Positions 9,631 through 19,530 of a stretch of DNA of 64,000 bases are shown here, one piece after another; positions within the stretch are counted from its first letter, which is position 1, and every line of letters starts with the position of its first letter. A model generated the notes under the pieces. It did not search any database. It had not been told where the DNA came from and worked only from the letters and a program-made list of their open reading frames with translations. The translations under genes and the position numbers were made by a program. Location of the stretch: assembly GCA_036874045.1 (NCBI GenBank), contig CM072337.1, forward strand, positions 3,410,001-3,474,000. Direction: 5' to 3'. Source of the DNA: Cymodocea nodosa. Lineage: Eukaryota; Streptophyta; Magnoliopsida; Alismatales; Cymodoceaceae.

Positions 9631-11870
9631 TAAAACTTGTTTGTGTTTTCCCAGCACGACACCAGAATATCTGATTAGATCTCCAATAACGTACCAGAAA
9701 AACTTGGATTTGTTACTTCTGTTTTTACTTAGTTAATTTATCTTTATGCCTATTCTTTCTTTTAGAAGTAAACAAACAACCTTTAATACAATTTAGATAT
9801 TAATTCTAATTTGTACTTTAACTGCAAGTGCACAGTGTCTACTGTATCAGTGTGCAAGTGCTGGTCGATCCCATACGGAATTGCTTAAGAGTTTAGAACT
9901 GTCTGTTTGTTAACAATCAAATTTATATATTCAATAAGCTCTCCATTGAATTATAGTTAACTCAACGGATAAAGTTTGTTGAGTTATAGCTAACTCAACG
10001 GACTAACCTCGTGGACTTAAGTTAACTCCACGAGCCTGTCTTTTTCTTTTTAATACTACTATTTACGGAGGAATTCGTCCAACCATTGGGCGATTCCACA
10101 GATTGTAAATAACATCAATTATACTCTTTAATGTTAGTTAACATTGGATTTATCATTAAGCAATACTAACATTCAGATAATTCAAACAGTAACCATTAAA
10201 ATCTTTAAGTCTTTTGAACGAACCAATTTCAGTAAACTATAAAACTAAAACAACATAAAACAATCACAACACTGACAAAGATAACATTAATCACGATACA
10301 ACATAAACAATACAACACTTAAATACAACATACAAACATACATAAATTGTTTTTCGTATTTTTGTTTTAATAAGAACATGGAAATGGGCGAAAGGTGAAA
10401 TGTAAAGTAATCTCACTCGATAGTAAATACTTCCGACACTACTTGCAACGCGATTACACCATTGAAAATTAAACCACTTACAATTCTATCTCCTCTCCCT
10501 ATAGAATCAAGAGTCCAAAATTGCAAGATAATCTCCGCTTCATCATATAGACATCAACCCGAAGCCAAGGCTAAAAGTTTTACGATCTCTTGAAATATGA
10601 GTCGGCACTTGGTGAAAATGGCTTCCCTTCCCAAGACGCGATCACTCCTCACGATGGTTGTCAAGCACTGTGTTTGGCTCAGAATCGACCCGACATCAAG
10701 AAAGTATTCTCACAAACCTCCAATGGTTGGTGATTATGGTGGTGGTAACGATGGTTGGTGTGATACTTCGGAGAATCGCCGATACTATCTGCAGAAAGCT
10801 CAGTGCTCCTCCTCTGTATACACTGGCTGTCCATCGATCACACAATCTTTCTTCTTTTTCTTCTTTTCTTTTATATTTCTTCAATAGTAACTGCTTCTGC
10901 TTGAATGGTCGGTTGGATTTCCTTCATTCATATCAATGACGATGCTTTCTTCTCCTTGTGCGATATGTGCAGTCGTGGTTTTTCTTCCAACTGTCTTGTT
11001 TCTGCAATTGCTACAGTGGCATATTAGAAAATAAATAGTCCGTGGAGTTACAGATAACTCAACGAACTTTCTTCATTGATTTAACTATAAAACACGTGCA
11101 TAAATTTAACTATCTGATGCTCAGGTGCATTTCGGATACTTGTAAACTTAACTATCTAATGCTTAGATGCATTTCGAATATTTAGAGATAACTCACCGAT
11201 ATATAACTTAAGTAAATCTTCCAGATCTCGACACATGTCAGCAGTAGTTTAATCATAAAATAACATTTCAGAGAGTTACAAAGCTAACTATCCGATGCTT
11301 AGATGCATTTTGGATAATTAGAGATAACTCACCGAAAATCCACTTAAGTCACTTTCCCAGAACATGACACGTGTCCTCAGCTATTTTATAAATAAAAAGA
11401 GATTTCGGAGAGTAATACATATAAATGTCTAATGCCCAGCTGCAATTTCGGATAGTTATAGATAATTCACCGAAAGGTCACTTAAGTCATGCATTATGGT
11501 TTCGGCACGTGTACTTTAGGAAATAATAAAATATTCTTTCAAAAAATAACTATTCGGCAATTTAAACATAACTATCTGATACATGTTCCGTCTGTTAAAC
11601 ATAATTGTCCGAATATATTCGGTATGTTAAACATAACTATCTGAATTATCAGTAAATTCGGATACTTAAGAATTTCACAGCCTTCAACTTACCGACAGTT
11701 TAGAAATGTACTAAATTAACATTAATTCCCCAAAATTAAGCAGATTCTTCAATTAAAGCATATAATAGTGCAATTATAACATAATGGCTTAATTCTTATA
11801 TGTTAAGCTAAATATTATACAATTAACCATCATTTAACCGTTAATAATATGCACTTTTTCATTCTAAACA
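9631..11870 (-). mobile_element. E1 5' LTR (Ty3/gypsy)
   Basis: The LTR starts TGTTTAGAATG at 11870 and ends next to the PBS, 2,240 bp. U3 holds many short words shared across this window: CTATCCGA, CACGTGTC, ACTTAAGT and GTTGAGTTA/TAACTCAAC palindromes. A TATA box lies at 9929-9921, followed by the conserved U5 text. Flank 11871-11875 is ATCAT. In intact copia A LTRs this pentamer occurs once, in CTGTATCATGAACA (compare 63405), so the unit was inserted into a copia A LTR at that site. Confidence 0.85.
9921..9929 (-). promoter_or_regulatory. TATA box of the E1 LTR
   Basis: TATATAAAT on the minus strand, downstream of the same palindromes as at 1252-1340 and upstream of the conserved U5 text. 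Confidence 0.65.
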
Positions 11871-13282
11871 ATCATGAACAGTGCACGTTTAGACAACTCG
11901 TTAAGTTAGAGTTTTGTTTGTATAGAGGTCACGTGAGAACTCGTTAAGTTAGTGTTATCCACGTGGTGAAATTATAAGTTACGAATATTATATTGTATCA
12001 CGTGAGGTGCACATGTTTAACTCGTTAAGTTAACATAACTAAACACGTTAAGTTACTATATTGAACACTAAGGCAACATGTTAGGTTAGCGTTATAAACT
12101 TAAGTTGTTATTTTTGTACGTGGTAAAATTCTTGTTATAAAAACATTTGTTTATTACTGAATCGGTGAGTTAAAGTTTTTTCGAAGACTTATAGTCATAT
12201 CTATCCGAAAGGTAACTTAAGTCATGTTTTCAGGTCTTGACACGTGTCTCACTAGTTTTATAGTATAAAAAGTTTTTCAGTGACTTACAACCGTAACTAT
12301 CCGAAACTTAAACTGTTTTCGGTGAGTTATTGTTTAACCTTCCGAAAGAAAGGTTAAGTTGGTTCGTTGAGTTAGCATAACTCCATGGACTTAGTTCGTT
12401 GAGTTAGCTATAGTAATTGTCACGTGAAATGGCACATGAGGAACTCGTTAAGTTAGAAACGTTAAGTTATATATACTTGTGTTACTCATTTAGTTAGCAT
12501 TTAAAGTAACGACTTCTTATTATACTAATGGAAAATTTTTGGAAGAGAGTTTATTTTGCAGGAAATTTTTTAGAGATCCAATACCGATGATTAAAGAAAA
12601 TTCAAAATATAAACGTGGGTCAGAACATGTGTTTCGATGAAGGAAAAAGCAAAGACATGAAGAAGTGGAAAATTGGTAGTGGTTAAACGTGGAGGATATG
12701 CATGAAGTTAACATACAGTATAAAAAGCATAGAATTTTCGTTGATCAAACTATCCTTGCATAGTAAACGAAAATCTTTTCTAGGATCAAACTATCCCTGC
12801 ACACCGAAAGAAAAATCTTTTTTAGGGATCAAAAACACCTCTTCAGGAAAATCTCTCAGGTGGAAGAAAATTCAGTGAAGTAGAAAAGGTATTATTTATG
12901 TTACTGAAAATTTAAAGTATGAGAAGAAAGAAAATTCGGTGAAACAAAGAAAGACAAGATATTCGTCACTCAAGAATTGCTGAAGAAGAAAAAGAAGAAG
13001 AATAAAGATCTCAAATAGGAGAAATGTTTTAAATTCTGCAAATTAGTTTTCTCTATTTGTAGTTATGAAATTGTTTTGATGATACATGGTATCGAGTTAT
13101 AATTGCATCTACAATTTCTAAGAAGAATTGAATTGTATATTGTAATTGAAACCTTGAATAAAAATGATTTTATGAAAACAATGTCTCGACTTGTTTTTGA
13201 GTTTTAAAGTTTCAATTATATTTCAGAAAATATTAAAAATACACAATTCACCCCCCCTCTTGTGTAGCCATATGATTCTACA
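11871..13282 (+). mobile_element. Copia A LTR, 5' part removed by the E1 insertion
   Basis: It matches 19690-21366 from about 260 bases inside that LTR to its end (CACCCCCCCTCTTGTGTAGCC, then TTCTACA). U3 repeats ACTCGTTAAGTTAG next to CACGTG. This copy carries an extra segment of about 200 bp (about 12160-12360) with CTATCCGAAA, ACTTAAGT and CACGTGTC words, also found in the fragment at 16910-17379; I call this variant A'. It sits inside a copia B LTR. Confidence 0.8.
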
Positions 13283-14133
13283 TTAAGTCAGTCTATTATG
13301 CACGTGCTGAATTAGATAAAGTAGTCAGAAACTTATCGAAGGATTTCAGAGGGTTACTGTAGCTAACTATCTGATAGTTAAATAGCAGTTCGATAAGTTA
13401 CAACTATAAGTATCCGATTGAATGATAATTCTCATTGTACGATCTGAAATCCTACATGGCAGAAAGACTTAAGTGATTTTTCGGTGAGTTACAAACATCC
13501 TTCAGAGAGTTACACAGCTAACTATCCGAAAGTTTGAGAAAATAGGAAGGATATCTTGAAAAATCTTCCTAAACGGTAACTTACCATATTTGGACTGAAA
13601 TCTTACCAAGTATAGCAAAATACATCCGTTGGAAGAAAAATATGATTGTTACACATGTTTAGTATATATACGAACTACAGACAGCAGAATTAGCTTAGCT
13701 TTTGCTTATATACATATTTACACCAAGCTCAATAGAAGAAAGCCTTAGAGATGAAATCATCTTCAGCATTTACAGATTCAATTTTAGAAGCTCATCACGC
13801 ACTCAACTCTGATACTTTCAAGCAAGTGTTTTACTGAAGTACACGGATCAAAACTTCAAAGAAAGATTGGTTGGAGCTACGACTAGAAAGCTCAAGTAAA
13901 TGGTTAGTTCTTGCTTTAACCTTAAAGCAAGTGATTGTAAGTTGGTGAAAGTTTAGTGAAGCCCAAGTATCCCTTGGGGGTGGACTAGCCGTTAGTGGTG
14001 AACCACCTAAAATCTCTATGTGTATTCTTGTTATTGTGTACTTGTTATTTTTCTATATCAATCTATCATTAAATAGCTAGGAAACTAATTATTACCATTC
14101 ACCCCCCCCCCTCTGGTAAGCCATAAGGTCCTA
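13283..14133 (+). mobile_element. Copia B LTR fragment
   Basis: It matches 61988-63146: a TATATATA-type box near 13675, then text typical of U5 in plant copia LTRs (GTGGACTAGCC, GTGAACCACCTAAAA) and the end CACCCCCCCCCTCTGG, finishing in CCTAACA. It is truncated at the left by the copia A insertion. No PBS follows. Confidence 0.65.
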
Positions 14134-14767
14134 ACAGAAATTTCCCCCCCAAGCTTATCATGAACTTCATATGCACATTCAAAATAATAGCATGCCATTT
14201 GCAAAACTCATACAAGAGTATAACATGAAAAGCATACATGCATGAAAAATAATAAGTATAAGGGGTGCGTACCTAGCTTGTACATAGAAAAGAAACAAAC
14301 TGCACTACCAACAAACACATCAATTGGGAAAATAACAAATACAACAAATATGACAACACAAAAGACATAAGGTGTTTCTTTTTTTAAAATACAAATGCAA
14401 TAACAAAATAGAAATATGTACAATCCAAGATCATCATGAAAATAAACGAAGGGTTGCTTTGCCTTTCCCTTTCCTACACTCAATCTGCAAAAGGATAACA
14501 ATAGATTATACTACGAGATAAACAAAAACAGTTTAAACAAACTAGGTATATATACAGGATATGTAAGATAGTAATATAAATCAAGGAGGAGGGGCACTCA
14601 AACTCGCATTCAGATGTCCTCCAAATTGGGTGTTACCATCGGTACTTCTCATATTCAGAATAGGCTGACTTGGCAATGAACCACGATCATGGTTTGGTAT
14701 AGCCAAATGCTCCAACTAAGCTTCAATTCCTTTTATAACTTGGGCATGATCTAAAAGCATTGGTCCC
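14134..14767 (-). other. Tail of an unidentified element on the minus strand
   Basis: On the minus strand a protein C-terminus (LLDHAQVIKGIEA, then PNHDRGSLPSQPILN, ending LSAPPP and a stop at 14583-14581) has one in-frame stop. About 430 bases later comes a G-run, CTTGGGGGGGAAAT, resembling a PPT. I do not recognise the protein. The position just before a G-rich tract suggests the last ORF of an LTR element. The open frame at 14501-14208 is hydrophobic and A/T-biased and is probably not coding. Confidence 0.4.
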
Positions 14768-16321
14768 TGTTGAGTATTTTGTTTTGATGATGTGTGCTAA
14801 ATGAAAGTAATCATATTTGCTCAATTACTATTGCTTGTGAAAGGAAATTAAGAACATCAATTAATATAGAAAAAGTTTACTAATATAAATACTTGTCTGT
14901 ATTGGATTTGAAATTATACGAAGTTAAATAACTAGTCGTTTCATTGCATTAATTTCTCATTTAACTAAACGTTAAGATAATGTGTGTTTTTATCGCAAAG
15001 CATGATATGTTTTAAAGTTATATCTTCTTTATCATTAATAGTGCACGTTTAGACAACTCGTTAAGTTAGAGTGTTATTTGTATAGAGGTCACGTGAGAAC
15101 TCGATAAGTTAGAGGCTTAAAGGTTAAAATAAGTCACGTGAGAACTCGTTAAGTTAATAAGTAAAAGAAGAGACGAACTCATTAAGTTAGTATTGTACAT
15201 GTGGTGAAATTAAAGGTTACAAATGTTATATTGTATCACGTGAGGTGCACCTGTTTAACTCGTTAAGTTAACATAATTGCACGTGTTGAGTTGCTATATT
15301 GAACACTAAGGCAATGCATTAGATTAGCGTTATAAACTTAAGTTGTTATTTTTGCATATGGTAAAATTCTTATTATAAAAACATTTGTTTATTACTGGTT
15401 CGTTGAGTTATCTGTAACACAATGGTGTTGGTTCGTTGAGTTATCGTAACACCATGAAGTTGGTTTGTTGAGTTAGCGTAACACCATGGACTTAGTTCGT
15501 TGAGTTAGCTATAGTACTTGTCACGTGAGTTGTCACATGAGGAACTCGTTAAGTTAGAAACGTCAAGTTATATATCTACTTGTTTTACTCGTTTAGTTAA
15601 CATTAATACAACGACTTTTTATTACACTTGATGAAAAATTTTGGACAAGAAAGTTTATTTTGCGGGAAATTTTTCAGAGATCTAAGATTGATGATTAAAG
15701 AAAATCTGAAATGTAAACATGGGTTAGAACATGTATATTTCGACGAAGGAAAAAGAGAAGACGTGATGAAGTGGAAAACTGATAATGATTAAACATGGAG
15801 GATATGCATGAAGTAAATATACAATATAAAAGGCATAGAATTCTCGTTGATCAAGAATCCCTACACACCAAATGAAAATCTTTTCAGGGATCAAAACACC
15901 TCTTCAGGGAAAAGCTCTCAGGTGGAAGAAAATTCAGTGAAGTAGAAAAGGTTAGATTTATGTCATTAAAGATCTGAAGTATCAGGAGAAAGCAACTTCG
16001 GTGAAGTAGAGAAAGATAAGATATTCGTCACTAAAGAATTGTTGAAGAAGAAAAAGAAGAAGAAGAAGAAAGATCTCAAACAAGGAGAAATGCTTTAAAT
16101 TCCGCACATTAGTTTTCTCTATTTGTAGTTATGAAATTGTATAGATGAAACATGGTATCGATATATAATTGCATCTACAATTTCTAAGGAGAATTGAATT
16201 GTATATTGTAATTGAAACCTTGAATAAAAATGATTTTATGAAATCAGTGTCTTGACTTGTTTTTGAGTTTTAAAGTTTCAATTATAATCGAAAATGTTGA
16301 AAAACACAATTCACCCCCCTC
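14768..16321 (+). mobile_element. Copia A LTR, 3' end truncated
   Basis: Starts TGTTGAGTATTTTG and follows the solo LTR at 19690 to CACCCCCCTCTTG, where the last 25 or so bases are lost. It then runs directly into copia gag, so the PBS and the gag N-terminus were deleted together with the LTR end. Confidence 0.8.
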
Positions 16322-16909
16322 TTGAATGCTAAAGGCTTAAATATTTTATTTTGTGTATTGAGTTATGAACAATTCAGTAAAGTATCGGCATATAAATTTG
16401 CTTATGAGGTGTGGCATGCATTAGAAGTTTTACATGAAGGTACTTCTCAAGTTAAAGAGACTAAGATAAACACGTTAATTCATAAGTATGAACTCTTTAA
16501 GATGCGTGAAGACGAAAGTATTTCTAAAATGTTTTCTAGATTCCTTGATATCATAAACTCTTTAAAATGCTTAGGAAAGAATTTTGAACAAAAGGATTTG
16601 GTGAGGAAAATTCTCAGATCCCTAAGTTCTAAATGGTCTCAGAAAGTGACAACAATTGAGGAATCACGAGATTTAAATATTTATACCATAAATGAACTTA
16701 TAGGAAACTTAACTGCTTATGAAGTTCAATTAAATGATTCACTGAGTCACAACAAATTAAAACTGAAGAAAGAAATAGCCTTCGAAATTAATTCAAATTC
16801 CGAAATATCTACTGATTCTGATGAAGATTTGATTTTGCTGATTAGGAAATTCAAGAAAGCATGGAAAGCTAGGAAACAGCAAAGGAACAAAAATGATAAA
16901 CCCTTAACG
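16322..16909 (+). pseudogene. gag: Ty1/copia gag fragment (UBN2-type)
   Basis: An open frame with no internal stop encodes the core of a copia-type Gag (UBN2 family, PF14223): YEVWHALEVLHEGT, VKETKINTLIHKYE, FKMREDESISKMFSRF and LPSKW-like LRSLSSKWSQKV, then a Lys-rich stretch. Gag coats the element RNA in virus-like particles. The N-terminal hundred or so residues, the zinc knuckle and all pol are missing. The fragment is joined to an LTR on its left and to an inverted LTR fragment on its right. The last 20 or so residues of the open frame are derived from the LTR rather than from Gag. Confidence 0.8.
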
Positions 16910-17379
16910 TCAAAATATCAGATAGTTAAGTTTTCAAAGTATCTGAAATACTTTTTTATCATAAAACTAGTGAGACATGTGTCATGACCTGGAAACGTAA
17001 CTTAAGTTATCCTTCGAAAGGTTAGATGCTAACTATCCAAAATGAGTTTGAGTTTCGAATGGTTACGCTTGCAAGTATCTGAAAATCCTTAGATAACTTA
17101 CCGAACCAGTAAATAAATGTTTTAAACAATAAAGTATTTACCACATGCAATAATAATAACTTTAAGTTTATAACGCTAACCTAACGTGTTGCCTTAGTGT
17201 TCAATATAGCAACTCAATATATATAGTTATGTTAACTTAACGAGTTAAATATGTGCAACTCACGTGATATAATATAACATTCGTAAACTTTAATTTCACC
17301 ATATGCATAATACTAACTTAACAAGTTCGTCTCTTCACTTTAACATTTTGTTCACTAACACAATGAGTTCTCATGTAAG
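16910..17379 (-). mobile_element. Copia A' LTR fragment, minus orientation
   Basis: Reverse complement of parts of the copia A' LTR at 11871-13282, including the extra U3 segment with CACGTGTC-like and ACTTAAGTTA words and the ACTCGTTAAGTTA-type array. It is cut at 17379/17380 by the start of the E2 LTR. Confidence 0.7.
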
Positions 17380-19364
17380 TGTTTAGAATGAAAAAGTGCA
17401 TAATATTAACGGTTAAATGATGGTTAATTGCATAATATTTAGCTTATCATACGAGAATTCAGCCATTATGTTATAATTGCACTATTAGATGCTTTAATGG
17501 AAGAATCTGCATAATTCCAGGGAATTAATGTTAATTTAGTACATTTCTGAACTATCAGTAAATTGCAGGCTGTGAAATTCTTGAGTATTCGAATTTTCTG
17601 TTATTTCGGAGAGTTATGTTTAATGTACTAGACAGTTATGTTTTAAATGCTTAAAGAATATTTTATTATTTCCTGAATTACATGTGTTGAAACTACAATG
17701 CATGACTTAAGTGGATTTTTGGAAGGTTATTTGTAACTATCCGAAATGCATCTGAGCAACGGATAGTTAGGTTCGTAAGTGTCCGAAATATTTGAACTTG
17801 TTAAGATAGAATTATGCACGTATTGAATTTAAATGCTTTAGTATATCACGTGAGATGCACATGTTTAACTCGTTAAGTTAGTATAACTGTACACGTTGAG
17901 TTACATGAATACACACTAACGTAACACGTTATGTTAACGGCTTATTTCTTTATTGCACGTGTTTTATAGTTAAATCAACGAAGTAAGTCTATTGAGTTAT
18001 CTGTAATTCCATAGACCATTTATTTCCTAATATGCCACTCTAGCGGTTATAGAAACAGGACATTCAGAGGAAAACCACGATTGCACGTATCATGCAGGAA
18101 ATCGCTCGTGGAAGGAAGAAGAAATCACCATCGTTGATATGAATGAAGGAAATCCAACCAATCATCGAAGCAGAAGTAGTTACTACTAAGAAATATAAAA
18201 GACAAGGAGAAAAAAAACGAAAGAGTATGGCTAGTGTGTGTGCAAAGGAGGACAAACCGAGCTAACTGCAGGCAGCGATGGAAGTTCCCTGAAGTTCCAC
18301 ACTACCATCACCACCACCATCATAATCACCAACCATTGAAGGTCTGTAAGGATACTTTCCTGATGTCGGGTTGATTTTGAGCCAAACACGGTACCTGACA
18401 ACCACTATGAGGAGTGATCGCATCGCGTGAAGGGAAGCTATTTTCACCAAACACCGACTCATATCTCAGGAGATCGTAAAGCTTCTAGCCTTGGTTTCGG
18501 GTTGATGCTAGTATACTGAAGAGGAGATCAACTTGCAATTCTGGACTAGCGATTCTACAGGGAGAGGAGACAGAATTGTAAGTGGTTAAATTTTCAGTGA
18601 TGTAATCGCGTTGCATGTAGTGACGGAAGTTTTTACTGTCAATAGAGGTTACTTTTACATTTCACCTTTCGCCCATTTTCATGATCATATAAAAACAAAA
18701 ATACCAAAAACAATTTATCTGTTTTTATAGTTAGTATTTGAGTGTTGTATTGTTTGTTTTGTATCGTGATTATTGTTATCATTGTCAGTGTTTGGAATGT
18801 TTCATGTTTGTTTAAATTTAGAAAATAGAAAATAGTTTTATAGTTTATTGAAATTGAATCATTCCTGATACTTAAAGATTTTAATGGTTACTGTTTGAAA
18901 TATCTAAATGTTAGTGTTGCTAAATGATAAATTTAATATTAATTAGCATTAAAGAGCTTAATTGATGTTATTTACAATCTGTGGAACCACTCAATGGTTG
19001 ACCGAATTCCTTTGTAAATAGCAGTATTAAACTAGATAGATAGCTTTCTTGAGTTACTTCAATTTCACGAGGTTAGTTCGTTGAGTTAGCTATAACTCAA
19101 CAAAGTGCTTACTGAATATATAAATTTCATTATAAAAAAAAATAGAACAGTACACAATTCTTCCTCAATTCTTTGTGGGATCGACCTATACTTGCACACA
19201 AATACAATATGCATACACTGTGCACTTGCAATTAAAATACAAATTGGAATTAATATCTAATTTGTGTGAAAGATGGTTTGTTGACTTCTAAAAAGGAATT
19301 AATGATAAGCATAAAGATAAATTAACTAAGTTACAAACAAAAGTTAACAAGGCAGACATGTTTT
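17380..19364 (+). mobile_element. E2 5' LTR (Ty3/gypsy)
   Basis: Starts TGTTTAGAATG after GTAAG and ends just before the first PBS. It has a TATA box at 19117-19125 and the U5 text TGTGGGATCGACC. U3 contains a module of about 140 bp (17805-17945) that resembles the copia A U3 and is absent from the E1 LTR. By eye it is closer to the E4 LTR than to E1 or E3. Confidence 0.85.
17805..17945. repeat. Copia-like module inside the gypsy U3
   Basis: On the minus strand the order is TAACGTGTT-like, TTAGTGTGTATTC, CAACGTGTACAG, TAACTTAACGAGTTAAACAT, GTGCATCTCACGTGATA. The copia A LTR has the same order (compare 24893-25000). Equivalent modules occur at 43635-43765 (E3) and 48165-48310 (E4). TGCACGT occurs on both sides of it. 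Confidence 0.65.
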
Positions 19365-19448
19365 CTAGCACCGTTGCTGGGGACCTAAGTAAGTTCTTTG
19401 GTGCCGCCCAAAAAGCCAAGACAGGTTTTCTAGCGCCGTTGCTAGGGA
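19356..19448 (+). repeat. Duplicated E2 primer binding site
   Basis: Two PBS-like sites, TAGCACCGTTGCTGGGGA (19366-19383) and TAGCGCCGTTGCTAGGGA (19431-19448), each follow GACAnGTTTTC, the LTR end. The unit is about 65 bp. Both have TAGC in place of the TGGC expected for tRNA-Asp. Confidence 0.7.
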
Positions 19449-19530
19449 ATTGAGTAGCTAAGCAACTATGAGTGTTGTTTTGTTTTAATAGCAAGAGGGG
19501 TGTTGTGTGTTTTCTTCTATAATTGAGAAT

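Noticed and set aside
14208..14501. 97-residue hydrophobic ORF on the minus strand
   Set aside because: Biased A/T composition, no homologous frame elsewhere in the window and position after a protein stop suggest noncoding 3' sequence.
17375..17379. GTAAG/GTTAG accepted as a true target duplication of the E2-E3 unit
   Set aside because: One of five bases differs and the two flanks belong to different copia pieces, so a chance match cannot be excluded. Kept only as a point to test.
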